Positions 47,757 to 60,282 of a stretch of 64,000 nucleotides of DNA are shown piece after piece (the stretch's first letter is position 1; each line of letters begins with the position of its first letter). Where the stretch lies: NCBI GenBank assembly GCA_025766275.1, contig JAFKAC010000005.1, positions 2,418,001 to 2,482,000 on the forward strand, in the 5' to 3' direction. The position numbers and the translations under genes are program-made. The DNA comes from Lactarius indigo (lineage: Eukaryota > Basidiomycota > Agaricomycetes > Russulales > Russulaceae). The notes under the pieces were generated by a model. That model worked only from the letters and a program-made list of their open reading frames with translations. It was not told the DNA's origin and did no database searches.

Positions 47757-50700
47757 TGAAGAGGAGCTACGGCCGCGAGTACTCCTTCCTGGGTTGGTTT
47801 TATATGCGCCCTGAGAAAAGTCGCGGACGAGGAGCTGGACCGATTTCGACAGAAAGCGGCACCGTGCTGAGCACCGCGCGGAATCAGATCTCCGAGATGA
47901 TGCGCCGCAATAGCATAAGCGACTGCCATAAACGAGTTAAGGTGTCTGTCTGCCCACGATTTACGCCGGATCTGCGGGGTGCAGGGCCATCAGAAATGTG
48001 CAACCAACACGCGAGAACCGCGAAGCGGTACGCTGTCTGCTGGGGGGAATCCCGCTTGTCAGCTCATGCCGTGTATTTTAAAATCGCAGGAGAACTTCGG
48101 GTGCCTATCTAGCATTCCCCCCCCTTCATCCTTGATTGTCTAGGCAGAGCGATTTAATCTGCTTGACACAGTAATCAGCCGGATTCCTGGTTCGAACACA
48201 CTGCTCGAGAGCGGCATGCCTAGTGTTGAGCCTTCTCAAATGCATAGTGCTGTCCACATTTTCAGGGAATGTGGGTACTTTTTTGGGAGAAGCCGCTACT
48301 CAGAATTGTCGAGTTCGAATTTGGGCTGAGCCGCAGAGGACGGACACCGTGAGGCACGGCTGCGGCCACTATTCAGCATACTCCGGACTTCGAAAGCCCG
48401 TGAATGTCGTAGCGAGGACTTGAGAGGATTTAGAGCGTAGCAAGCACGAAGCAGGTCGCGTATGGGACGAAGACATAGCAGCTGATAATAGTAGATAAGC
48501 CAGTTAGCAGGTCCGACCCTAGGCAGAAGTCGTTCATAACTAACGGTCATATGAGATAGAGGCTCCCAGCTCTACTTACAACGAATTTTTGCGCCTGCCA
48601 ACAGAAGGTAGTCTCCCCAAATTCGATGGCATAACGAAGCCGAGATTGGAAAAGCAATTTGTGCTTCTTCTCATCGATATCGATGATTGGGAACTGCAGA
48701 GTCATAATATCATGCGAAAATGAATGCGACAAGCACTGGCAGGAATTCCGTGGCAAGAAGCTATGGTGTCGTCTCTCCTCCGAGTCTAATTATTCTTTAC
48801 CCTCAACGACTCGGAGGTGCACGAGTCGATCAATAACGTTAAACTTGGCGGCTCGTAGAACGACTGTTATGTCGATGTCGCCCTGTCTAAGCTCCCGTCG
48901 TTAGTGAGATGAAAGCCCTCTATAAAACAACTCTATAAGGGCAGAGGCGATTATCCGGGTTTTCATCAGTCCTTTTTCAAGAAGTATTTCCCCATTCTAT
49001 CCCCGGCATAACCATATGTCGTGGATGGAGGAGACCTGGGAGCAAGCCTGGGAGGGAACTTTCACCCCTGCTTACATAAAGTCCAGAATAGGGCACCGGA
49101 GCTGGAGCGGAAGTTGGGACCAGGCAGTCGCCGCCCTAGATGCTCGACCCGTGACTTTGACCAAAAAGCTAGCTTGCCATCTCAAATTACAGCGGGCTCT
49201 AAGTTACAATGAAACACCGCTCGCTGTATCCTACATGGGGCTGTTTTTGATGTTTACCCACGGGTGTAACGTAAATCGTTTCGAGAAATCAAGGGATCCA
49301 GACTGTATGCGCCCGCTCACTATTTTTCTTGGAATAGGCTGCTGCAGGGATTCTACTTTTCATGTGCTCGGTTTCAGCGACCTCATTCAGAGAGGAGGGA
49401 GACCGAATTGTGCTACACAGTCAGTTTGATTTCGATACTATAAATAAATCTCTGCTTGAATCTCTGCATCCATCGTGGCTGTTGAGAAGTCTGATTTCTA
49501 TATAAAGATTACCTCCGGATGTACGATGTGAACCGTATCGTGCAGGGCGTATCATGGGTATGTCTTCGGCAGTCACCATGCACCACGGGGGTGGACCAGA
49601 CGTTCTTCCCATAGGTTCCCCAGCAACTCAGCCGAGCTGGCACTGGAGCTTCTGCCGGGATCCAGGTCAAAATGGTACGATTTTCACAACAGACGCTTGG
49701 ACCAGAAACATGTTCAAGAGATAAAGTTGGAACCTGCATACTTGAAGTTGACTTTTTGTTTTGGGAGCTCACCATTTTTTTTTCTGTGCGGGCACTACTA
49801 TACCCGTCAGAAAATCCAAGACAGAGACCCAATGGTCTGTGAAACCGATTACTGTAAAAAAAAATGTACGATCAGTTGTCTCCTATATACGTCGATCTCG
49901 ACATGGCGTGGGGAACTTGGATCCTGCCTATGCCAGACTCTCACGAAGATCCGCCCGCTGGTCCAAGTTGACATGGCTTGGGCTAAACTCTTATGGAACA
50001 ATACGGATGACTGGCGGCCTTCTCGGGCTGGGGCTGTTCTTTGCCACTAGGAAAAAATGTCACGCCTCCCGGAGCGCTCTCCTATCCGATGTTACCGAGC
50101 TCGAAGACAAGTCGCGTCTACCCTCACAGCCTGGGGTTGCAACTGACAAGAAGGTGTGGGTGAGACCGACCACAACCGTTCTGCGCATTTTTGATGGCCG
50201 GTCAGCTGCATGTTGTCCCGACGTAGTGAGTGGAGCGTCGCCAGAGAGGCAAAGGGCCAAAGGGACCCGGCAACGGCAAAGAGCATAGAGAACTGGAGGA
50301 CCTGGAAGCCTCCAGAACCAGAGTGGTTTGAGCCAAGGAGCAGCTTTTATGACCCAGTCATGGTGTCGAGAACGGAGTTGGACAGCTCAGAATCGAGGTA
50401 GGAGAACAACCGTGGGTCCCTCCAAGCTTTGATATTGTCGAAGCTCATGTCATCACGACGCTCTCCGCGGGCTCGATGCTCTTGACTAGGAATATTCTAA
50501 GATATTGTAAGTGGACTTGAGCAAATGAGGGACATAACCCTAGAAGTACATGAAGCAGCACCGCGAAGGCTACGCAAGTTAATCAAAAGAGTCTTTAATA
50601 CCTCAAAGTATTGGAAGTGGACACACCAGTTATCAAGTGGAAGCATTCCCTCTCACAAGAAATAGGAACAGGAGGGGTGAAACATTTGACGATCGTTTCT

Positions 50701-51280
50701 TCATGATCAGCAGGATGCGGGTCTACCGACAAAACCCCACGGCGATGCAGTTTCGGAAGGCCGTCTCATTTCAATGATCAGATTCCGGAAAAGAAGTACG
50801 GAAGAGATCCTGATAGTCGCGTTCGCACCGCATGTCGAACGTCTGATTTGGTCTGTTACAACTTTCGACAATGGCACGTGGCGACTTGCTACATAGGCCA
50901 TGTCACACAAGTTATGCACGTGCGGCCGAGATATCCGATACGCGAGACATCCTCCAAAGAAGCAGCAAAATAAGGGTTCCGGGACGACCGACCGAGCACA
51001 GACATCTATCTTTCCGTCTTCAATTTTGGACTTCTCTGAGACTCCCAAGCCTGTTGCTGATTGAAAGACTCAAAACCGTCGGCCGTTTCTGTAAAAGAGT
51101 GCAACCGACAGTCCAGAGACAGCATCTAGAACCCCTCGACCCGCCCGTCTCCCACACACTGCCCGCGAGTACGCCAAGCACAAGCCTTCCCACACACACC
51201 CGTCACTTCCGACTCCTTCTTAAAACTCCAATCGTCCTCGCAAACCGACGCCGCTCCAAGACGTAGCTAAAAGAAAAGCA
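47757..51280. other. 3.5 kb interval with no recognised gene
   Basis: The longest plausible frames are 49016-49429 plus (137 codons from an ATG, MSWMEETWEQAWEGTF..., with TATAA 49 bases earlier at about 48920-48945) and 50871-51266 plus (131 codons, basic, low-complexity end). On the minus strand, 48547-48756 has a block IIDIDEKKHKLLFQSRLRYA that looks protein-like, with possible upstream coding ITVVLRAAKFNVIDRLVHL near 48.85 kb and a plausible intron between. I recognise none of these families. Confidence 0.35.
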
Positions 51281-53058
51281 TCAGGTCTTTTTCACGCGCG
51301 GGGCGAGAACAAATAGGAAGAGGAGAAATGGAACGCACCACACGACGAGACAGACACCGAGACAAACACCACCCAGCGCAACGTGCCAGCGCTGCGCCCA
51401 CAACGATAGCCGGACATCCGCATGCGCAGCGGCGCTCCAGCGCGTGCAGGCCGCGGCAGCCGCAAATGCCACGAGCACGCCGAGCGGGGGACGTAGAGCA
51501 GCGAGCCCCAGCGCGCGTTCGGTCTCCCGTTGGCGTTGTGGCGCTGCGCGGGCCTTGCAAAATCTGCGGGCGAAGCGCCAGGCGTACAGCGCGCGCACGG
51601 CCATGCTTGCGGTGTTGGCCCAGACGAGCGCGGCGTCGCCAGCGTCGAACACACGTGCGCCCGCGAGCGCGGTGGCGATGAGCGCGGCGGAGGCGGCGGC
51701 CATCATCCGGCTCTGGGCGCGGAGGTCCGCGGGGGTGCATACGGAGGCGAGGAACGCCTCGAGCACGCCGTTGTACGCCATTGCGGGGAGGTAGAACCGG
51801 AAGGCGCGCAGTATGCGCGGTGCGGAGGTTTGCTGGTATCGTGGAGGAAGCACCAATGCGGTCGCTAGCGGCAGGTATGGTGGGCCGAAGACCAGGAGGA
51901 GAAGGAGGAAGTGTGTGAAGAGGAGGAGGAGGGTCGACAGCAGTTCGACGGCGGTTTGCAGCGCCTCTTGGTCGTTTTCGCTGGACGATGATGATGGGGA
52001 GGAGGATAGAGATTTGGAGAAGAAGATGCGTGAAGTCTCTTCAATGGGTTGGAACACGACGCGTGCGATGAGCGAGCCTATTGTGTATTAAGTAGATGCA
52101 AGTGGCCCCACGACTTGCTGAGACGCACCATAGTTGGATGCGATAGCATAGCCGCCTTGGTCTGCCAGCGGACTGAGGCGGGATATAAGTAGCTTATCTC
52201 CTTCTGTAAGGAAATGCTTCACAACCGACTGGGCAGTCATAGCGCCAGAGAGATGTAGTAGCTCCTGATCAAAGTATGCGTCCTTCTTGCTACAAAAGGT
52301 ATCAATATCGGCGACGTCGGTGCCAGCAAACAAGCAACTCACTGGCCACGGTCACCCAGTGCAACCCTATGGAGGACATACCGCGTTGACCACCCACAAT
52401 AGTTCCAGAAGACTATGAACGTGGCGAGGGCGTAGGCAGCCTGTCCTGCAGCAAAAGCGACGAGCGCCCATGCCGGCGGAGCGAACGCAAGTCCTAAGAA
52501 CGTGGTGAGGGTCTTCGAGAACACGGCCGCTCCTTCCGCGCGCACGCGCACGTCCACGCGCAGCTCGTTTTGTGCGCGGATGTAGAGCGGCTCTGCTGCG
52601 AGCTCGAGGGCGGCGGCGAGGGCATATATCGACACGCTGAGGTGAAAGTGCGGCTGGGCGCGCACGGCAGGGGCACTGGTCGCTGAATATAGGATGGCGA
52701 GGGCTACGGCGATCGGCGCACCAACGTAAGCTGGGAGGAGCGAGATGTTGCGGGCGAGGTCGGGCGGCACGTTCTTCCGCTGGCGCAGCAGGGCGGTACG
52801 CACGCCCTCGCGGGACAGGAAGAGGGTGGTTGAGAGCAGTAGCTCGAATTGCACGGTTGCGGTGCCGAATGTTTGCGGGGTTGCCAGGCGCACGAGGGCC
52901 TGGTTCAGAACGAACGTGAAGATTCTTGAAAAGAGCTGGAGGAAGACTAAGGAAGAGACAGAGGTGAGGGATGCTGCGAGTAAGCCAGAGTTAGGTGGGG
53001 TGGACGTGGCAGCATGGTGGTGAGAGCGAGGGTTGTCAGTGGTGGGCTTGACCTCCAT
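51281..53058 (-). CDS. RFT1: RFT1, putative flippase-associated protein of lipid-linked oligosaccharide synthesis
   Basis: Three exons join in frame: 52343-53058, 52129-52289 and 51281-52077, giving 557 residues, the usual size. A polytopic ER membrane protein: [19 protein letters not shown] at the start, [18 protein letters not shown], the conserved block [14 protein letters not shown] and [32 protein letters not shown], and further helices to the C-terminus ending in VKKT, a lysine-rich tail like an ER-retrieval signal. RFT1 is required for Man5GlcNAc2-PP-dolichol to reach the ER lumen for N-glycosylation; whether it flips it directly is disputed. The start is the first ATG of the frame. 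Confidence 0.93.
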
Positions 53059-54667
53059 AAGAAAAACAAAGTGTGTCGATAACGACTAAAGGAGAGGCAC
53101 CCATCATTCGATACTGTATTCCAGTGCTGTCCCAACATCGGACACCATGTCAGGCACTCCGAGTTTCTCGCTCAGCTCTGGTTCAATCGATACTGTACGA
53201 TACCACCCTTGGCAAGCTTGGCTCTTACTCTCTTGCCCTCGTTATCCAAGTCACAGTTGCTAGCCTCGGCCAATACGTACGACCCTTGGTACGACCAGGC
53301 TCGTTTCTATTACATTCAATTACTACGGTCAAAGTTTCATTGCAAAATTCATTCTAGAATATTTACAAGTACTTCTCGTCGATACAGTAACATCATGATG
53401 TGTTCCACCTTTCGTCCCAAGGAATCGCTTGCACCAACTTGAACTCCTCGTGCCAGTGTATGCCAGGCGTCACGCCTTCCGAAATTGGGGCGTTACAAAG
53501 CGTGACTTCCCCCTTCGCGCTTGACCACCACTTTGTCTACCACCGTGAGGTCTATGACAGGACAGTACCTGAATTCAGCCTGACTCAGAGTGGGCGGCTG
53601 TGTCTAGCTTCCAAGCTGCGGAGGAAGACCGTGGCCCTGACAACAGAAGGAACTCATGTCCCCACTTACGGCCTCGAGCTATAGTGGCTAGGGACTGCCA
53701 ATCAATACTACTGTATAGGCGACGAATTTCTTGTAACGGGTGGGGACCGTCAATCAATGGGCGACGAATCTTCTCAAGTTTCAGCCTCAGTGTGACATAT
53801 AAGCTATTCGTCTGTCAAATAAGTAGAGACTGCGCTTGTACAGACCTTTGCGCGCCGACACCTGTCTGATGCGTCAGTGCTAAGCGCTAATCATCAATCT
53901 CGCCCTGTGGAGGACGTGGACAAAACGGCAGAATGTATCTGTTGACTTGTATGTGGCGCAAGCTTCTTGACTCGTGGAATCCTTGGGCCCATAGCAACAC
54001 ACCCACTCTGTGTCCACACACGGTCGCGGCTCGAATCACCATCGGAATTCGCCCGTCCAACCAGTTTTGTGATGTCGTGTACCGGTCTCGCATGCCCGAG
54101 TTGCAGGTGACCGATCGCACAGATGGCATGAGACAACTTCGCCTGGCTATCATGGAGACAGAGGTCTCCATTGATGAACTTTTTTCCACCCACGGTAATC
54201 TGCCAAGGCAGAGCCCATCACAAGCCTCTATCTGTAGAGGCGACTTCAGCTACCATTTTCGAGAAGGTTTCATATTAAACTGTTTATAGTGTTTACTAGC
54301 CTCTATTTACTTGGTGCTTATCTGGTAAACTGGCGAGGCCCTCGGCGGCCTTATGGACACATGAAATAAGTTGTTGCCTCCCGATCCATATCCATAACAT
54401 TTGCGCATCTTCTTCCGTAGCGTTAGCATGATATCTACTGACTAAAAAAACATGTCTTCCGCACCTTTATGGTCCTCCAGCTGAAAGTTCTGCGCTCATT
54501 GAGAAGGTGGAGCCGGCAAAGTATTGTACACGGTGCCCGCCAACAGACTTATGGTCTCGTACGATGACCCTCAGTCATAGCACCGCACAGGCACGCTTCT
54601 CCCACTAACCATTATTCTGAGCTCACGTGCTTGTTATGGTATACATCAGGAGATAGGCTTACGCTTA
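53059..54667. other. Intergenic, no gene recognised
   Basis: Contains short unassigned frames (53400-53684 and 53933-54289, plus). The part 54.0-54.67 kb is similar to 57.95-58.37 kb, both lying downstream of a DUF6533 gene, so the duplication that made these genes included 3' flanks. Confidence 0.45.
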
Positions 54668-56562
54668 TCAAGGTTGGGCGTGAGCATCATTCGAGACGGA
54701 TAGTGTGGTGTCCTCTAATGTCTCTCCAAGATGCGACTCTACGGCGAGCATCTCAAGGGCTTCGTTGACAACGTGGGAGTATTGATTACGGAGTTGTGTC
54801 TCCGTGGGAGACGCTTTCCGGCGCAACATCAGCACTCTGAACAAATAAAACAGAACGATTGAACCAGGAAGGACTGTTCAGGGAGTGATACACGTACAAT
54901 CGACATGACTGACAAGAGGAGTGACAATAACCATCAGTGCGAACATAGCTGGGGAGAGAAGAACCAATTACCAGAGGGGACGGTAGAACGTACGCAAACC
55001 AAGGACCAATGGCCTTGGCTTCATGCAATATCTGTGAGCTAGTACGGAAAGACCTGGTCAATCGATTGCGGTCTGGATGGGCTTTGACGACTTCTCACCT
55101 GAAAAATGATCCAATCGTCAACGTGTTCAATACTGTCATGATAATGTAGAGGAATATCCCTATGTTACCAGAACCAAATAAGAATGACAGATCGCACCGA
55201 TGATGCAGACCATGACCTGCCTTGTTTCAGAATACTCTGGGCTAGCGAGCCGAGGGTATGACGATCCCTATAACAGTGCTGTGCCGAGTTAACATTCAGG
55301 TAGACAAGGCAACATTAAACTCACCCAAAGCATCACGAACAAGTTGAAGCCATCGAACAATGCAGTGAGTACCTAGTAGGAGCTTCAGCCAAGGAGATAG
55401 CAAGTGACAAGTGACATCGCACGAAGATGAGCTGACCAAGAAAAAAAATCTTATGAGTATAACCAGAGAAAAACACGCCAAAGCCCCAGACGTACTCCTA
55501 AGTGATACGAGAAGGGCACCTGCACTACACTGATCCCTAGTATTTCGCTGGCCGCCTGCACTACATTAATGCTCGGTGGATCTGAAATACCGAAGCAGGC
55601 AGTGCGCTCGACCGCAAGGAACAAGGGGGACACTGCGATGCCACCGAAAGTCAGGAATACACGTGATATACCTTTGATAAACGAGGTATTCAGTACAGAC
55701 GGATTAACTGTTTGCACGACACCCAAATCATAAAGCCGGTCAGGCCGAACAAGACGGTCGAAAGAATGGCGAGAATCTCTTTTTTCCTCCCAGAGAATGC
55801 ATATGTACGCAACATCAGAATGACTGAGGACCGTCATGAGTGTAATTAACAGCTTGTGAACCACGTGGAGCCAGTCGTGCTTACATTGTGCTGAAACTAT
55901 CTAAAGCTAGATCGTGAGGCAAGACCGGATGGGAGATATGAGTGAGCGCACCGTCGGTATGGTACAGAGAGAAAGTGCATGATAGTATGACTCGCAAACG
56001 CGTTGCTCGTGGTCACCGAGAAAACCCCAGAAGTGGAACGGTGCGACCGCCAGTGGGTAATAGCGGGAGAATAGATACGCAGCCTTGACGGTATTCCACG
56101 GAGCAGAGAATACCTACAAGTCAAAAATCAACTAACTGCCCCTTGGTACGGGAAAAAGGTACAGGCTCACAAAAGCGACTTCCTCCTCCAGCCTAAACAC
56201 AGGAGTCAAGTTTAGCATTCTCGTTCCGGGAATCAATGAAGCGTTAAAATTCAACGAACGATACGGCCCAATCATAGAAACAAACAGTGTCTAGGAGACT
56301 AGTCATCAGGATACACCAATGGCGGGCTGAGTCTCAAGGGAAACGTACAGGCAGCTGGAAATGGTCTCGATTGATCACTTTGATGGCACAGGGAAGGAAC
56401 ACACTCACATGTGAGAGTATAACGCCCGCTAGATGCGACCAGCACGAACAGGTAAACCCTCTCGGTCAGTATATGCCCTCCAAAAAAATTAATTGGGACT
56501 CACATGGCCAGTAAACTCAGGCTGGACGCCAACAGCTGCAGGGTGGGCAACTGTTCGTCCAT
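54668..56562 (-). CDS. DUF6533-family multi-span membrane protein, copy A
   Basis: Multi-exon gene from ATG 56562 (MDEQLPTLQLLASSLSL, exon to 56504) to TGA complementary to 54668-54670. Readable exons: CFYDWAVS joined to LEEEVAFVF then SAPWNTVKAAYLFSRYYPLA and VAPFHFWGFLGDHEQRVCES, which is the DUF6533 domain; later ILMLRTYAFSGRKKEILAIL with a following helix; and the tail VLMLRRKASPTETQLRNQY. DUF6533 proteins are a large basidiomycete-specific family with about seven helices and no known function. I found no stop inside the recognised exons, but middle exons (54.85-55.45 kb) were not fully resolved. Confidence 0.78.
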
Positions 56563-58372
56563 AGTTGTGGAACGGTATGGACGCTGCCAAGTCGTACAGC
56601 AGAACGATACTATGTCCCAGCCTACTAGCGGCAGCGCCATGAGCGAAATGTAGACAGAGACAGTCGATGGCGTACCGCTTCGAACTTCAAGAGGTGCAGT
56701 AACTATCGAGAGAGAGGGAAAACAGTTGGCGGGAAAGACTATGCGGACATGCGAGAACTAAAAGGGATCGCCTTGTGATAAGGAGACATACATAATCTTT
56801 CCATTTTCCAGAGTGGCTATGGAATAAATAGGTTCCTGTGCGGCAAATGTGGCAAGGAATCAATATATGGGCGCTGTGGGGTGTCTGTCCTTCGGGTTTC
56901 GCGAGCTTCTCAGCACGACTGGTGTCGGTTTATTCTAGCGCCTTCGCATCCGGCATGCTCCTTTGATCACGTTTTCTACCCGCCCAAGCTAAGCCGCGGC
57001 GCGGCGTCCCAGCCTAATTGTTCGGAGCACTCGCCGGGCCTCGTCTTCTCTCCGACGAACCTACAGCGTTGCATACACACCGTTCTGTAGGGCCTGTAGT
57101 GAATGTCCTCTGGTGTGTTAGACGACTTGTTGCTTGTTAACAGCGGACTAAGTTCAAATTCAAATTCAAATTCTGGTCTTCATGATCACCACATGTGATC
57201 GACGTCACTGTCTACCGCACTTACTGTACACTTTAAAAGTACCGAAACCTCGCCCTGATTCCCTGAATGTCAAACCAGGCTAATTACAGTAAGGACGTGG
57301 GGCCTGCCGGGCGCACGCGTTGTCGCGCGGGCCCATCAGTCAAACAAGAAAAAAAAGGTGTGTCCGCCGAGTCAGACAAGGTTTCGTTATGTGATCACAT
57401 TCAATCAGGACGTCCAAATTGCTACCGTAGCGCCCAACGAGGCACACGTGCACAAGGGGCGCTCAAGAGGTGGAATGGATAGCGGCACACAGCATAAAAA
57501 ACTTTATTTCCCTCGGCGGATAATGATACTCCGCCATTCCTGGGCTCCCTGGCCCCATTGCGCAATTGCTCTAGAGCTGCGGCGGCGGGTAATCGAGAGA
57601 CTAATTCAATTCATGTAGTCCGAATCATACCATCTTCTCCCATCTCGTTCAAATGAAGGCTAATTCGTTCTGACATTTTTCTTCGTGTCCTGCCATTGAC
57701 ATGTTAGTGTATTACATTCCTCATCACTAGCACCCCATCCTTGGTCCAAGCCAACAACATTACGTATCAACACCTGTATCGACGTTGTCAACCGCTGAAG
57801 GTCAGGTCACAACTCACGTGCCTGAAGAGTACTTCCATTTACACCTGTCGAGTGTATCGACACTCCCACCCTGCTTTGGTGGTGGACGTTATGCTACGCT
57901 ACCGTCGGTCTGGTTCGGGTAGGTTCAAACCTGAACGTGCTGAACCTTCCCTCATAGCCTGAATCACCATCGTCACGGTGGGCTCAACATATTTCTACTA
58001 ACCATTTCTGTGACGTCGCGTACTATTATTACATGTGCAAGTCCCAAGTCATCGCCCAAATGGCATAAAACCCTCGGGGACCTCTCTGTTGGGACTTTCC
58101 CGGCTCACGACACATCTGTTATGGGCCCTCTGTCGGCAATGAAACGACTTCAGGATTCTTCCGATTTTGAGATTGTTTTCAGCATCAATATTATACTCTT
58201 TGAACAACTTACTGACAGTATAGTGTTTACAGCATTATCCCACTTAGTAAAACAATTCGTTTCCTTGTCCATTCCGTAATTTGACACATGTCTTCTGCCT
58301 TCATGGTGAACTGAAAACCATAGGCGCTCATCGGATTATGGTACACCTCAGAAGGAGGTAGGCCCCGGTACA
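56563..58372. other. Intergenic between DUF6533 copies A and B
   Basis: The upstream flank of copy A (about 56.63-56.8 kb) resembles that of copy B (about 60.35-60.56 kb), including cgagagagaggg. A triple caaatt repeat lies at about 57151-57173. Short frames only. Confidence 0.45.
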
Positions 58373-60282
58373 TCAAGGCTGAGCTTCAGTATCCGTTGAG
58401 ACGAACGGCACGAAACCCCCTGATACCTCTTCGGGACGCCACTTGACGGGGGCCATCTCGATGGCCTCATTGACCATGTGCGAGTATTCGATACGAAGTT
58501 CTGTCTCAGTCGGAGACGCTTTCCGTCGCAGCATTAGTACCCTAAGAAAACATGATGTTTGAACCAGTAAAGGACTTTGCAGAGAGCGTGAAACGTACAA
58601 CCGACATGACTAGAAACAGAATCGACAATAATCAGCAAAGCGAGCATAGCTGGGAAGAAAAATAGATCACCAGAGGGGACGGTAGAATGAACGAAAACGA
58701 AGAAGCTGAACCAAGGCCCTCATGGACCATATTTGAGCTATGACAGGACCTAGTCAATTTTATTGCAATCTGGACGGTCGTTGACGACTTCTTACCTGAG
58801 AAAAGTCCCAATTGCCAACGCATTCAAGGCTGTCATGACGACGTAGACCAGTATCCCTATGTGACCAGGACAAAAAAATTGTGACAGACTGCGTCGGTGA
58901 CCCATTGGGTAAATAAAGACCTGCCTTGCCTTAGAATGCTCTGGCCTAGCGAGCCAAGAGAACCACGCCGAACGTAGTGCTGGATCAATTTACAATGCTA
59001 TCGTTCACGACAAGGAAAGGCTTCGTCGTCAGACTCACCCAAATCACCACGAACATGTTGAGGCAATCGAAAATGGTCGCGAGTATCTATGAAATGCTGT
59101 GTTTGGCCAGAGTGATAGCAACAACAAGATATCCTTACAGAAATTATCTGGCAGTGAGCGAGGAAAATCTCTTGTCAGTATGATCAGAAAAGCACGTCCA
59201 AGTCTGAGACACACCCCCATGTGATAGGCAATGGGCACCGGCACTGTATTGACTCCATGTGCTGCATTGACCAGTACTTCACTGATAGTCGGTTGATTCG
59301 AAACGGCGAAACAGCCGCTGCGTTTGAGGATCAAGAACAAGAGGGACACTGTAATTCCATTGAATGATCAGGAGTACACCTTCACAAACAAGATCTTCGG
59401 CACAGACGGGTTAATTCTTTGCTCAGAACCCAAATAACAACGCCGGCAAGCCCCAAGTAGATGATTGAAAGAACGGCTAGAATCGTTTTCTTCCTTCCAG
59501 CAAAAGCGTATGTACGCATCATTAGAATAACTGAGGATACGACCACACATGTGACTAAGTGTGGACCATGTAGACCTAGTCTTACTTACATTGTGCCGAC
59601 AACATCTATAATCAATTCGTGAGGAAACATTAGATGGAAAGTACGAGTAGGCGCACCGTAGGCATTTTACAGGCATATATAGCGCGATAATATGACTCGC
59701 AAACACGTTGCTCATGGTTACCGACGAGACCCCACAAGTGGAACGGTGCGATGGCCATTGGGAAATAGCGACAAAACACATATGCGGCTTTCACAACAGT
59801 CCACGGAGCGGGGTATATCTGCAAGTCAACAGTAATTAATCAACTAATCCTCGGCAGATGAAGATGAATACTCACAAGAGTGATTTCCTGGTCAAGCCTA
59901 AGCACCGAAGTCAAAATAAGTATTTCGAGTCTCAAAAGTCCAATGAAGTGTCGAGATTCAACGTACGATATGAACCAATCATAGAAGCAGACGACGTCTA
60001 TCATAGGAGGGTTAATCACCAAGATATATCCGCGGGACGCCGAAGCTCAGAGGGGAACGTACAGGAGGCTAGAAATGGCCACAATAGGGTGACTTTGACC
60101 GTATGAGGGAGGAACGCGCTCACATGTGAGGGCGTAACGCCCGCTAGATGCCGCCAGTAAGAATGAGTAAAGCCGCTGTCAGTACATGACTGCATAACTC
60201 CGAGACAATAAACGAAGACCAACATAGTCACTGTATTCAACCCGGACGTCAACAGCTGCAGCGTAAGTGACTGTTGTACCAT
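58373..60282 (-). CDS. DUF6533-family multi-span membrane protein, copy B
   Basis: From ATG 60282 (MVQQSLTLQLLTSGLNTVTM) to TGA 58373-58375. Exon blocks: CFYDWFIS joined to LDQEITL, then IYPAPWTVVKAAYVFCRYFP and MAIAPFHLWGLVGNHEQRVC; ILMMRTYAFAGRKKTILAVL; SLLFLILKRSGCFAVSNQPT; tail VLMLRRKASPTETELRIEY. Close paralogue of copy A in the same orientation. All recognised exons are open; the exact second exon is unresolved. Confidence 0.78.

Noticed and set aside
48150..48215. tRNA-like B-box (ggttcgaac) near 48.19 kb
   Set aside because: No matching acceptor stem, D-arm or anticodon loop could be drawn around it.
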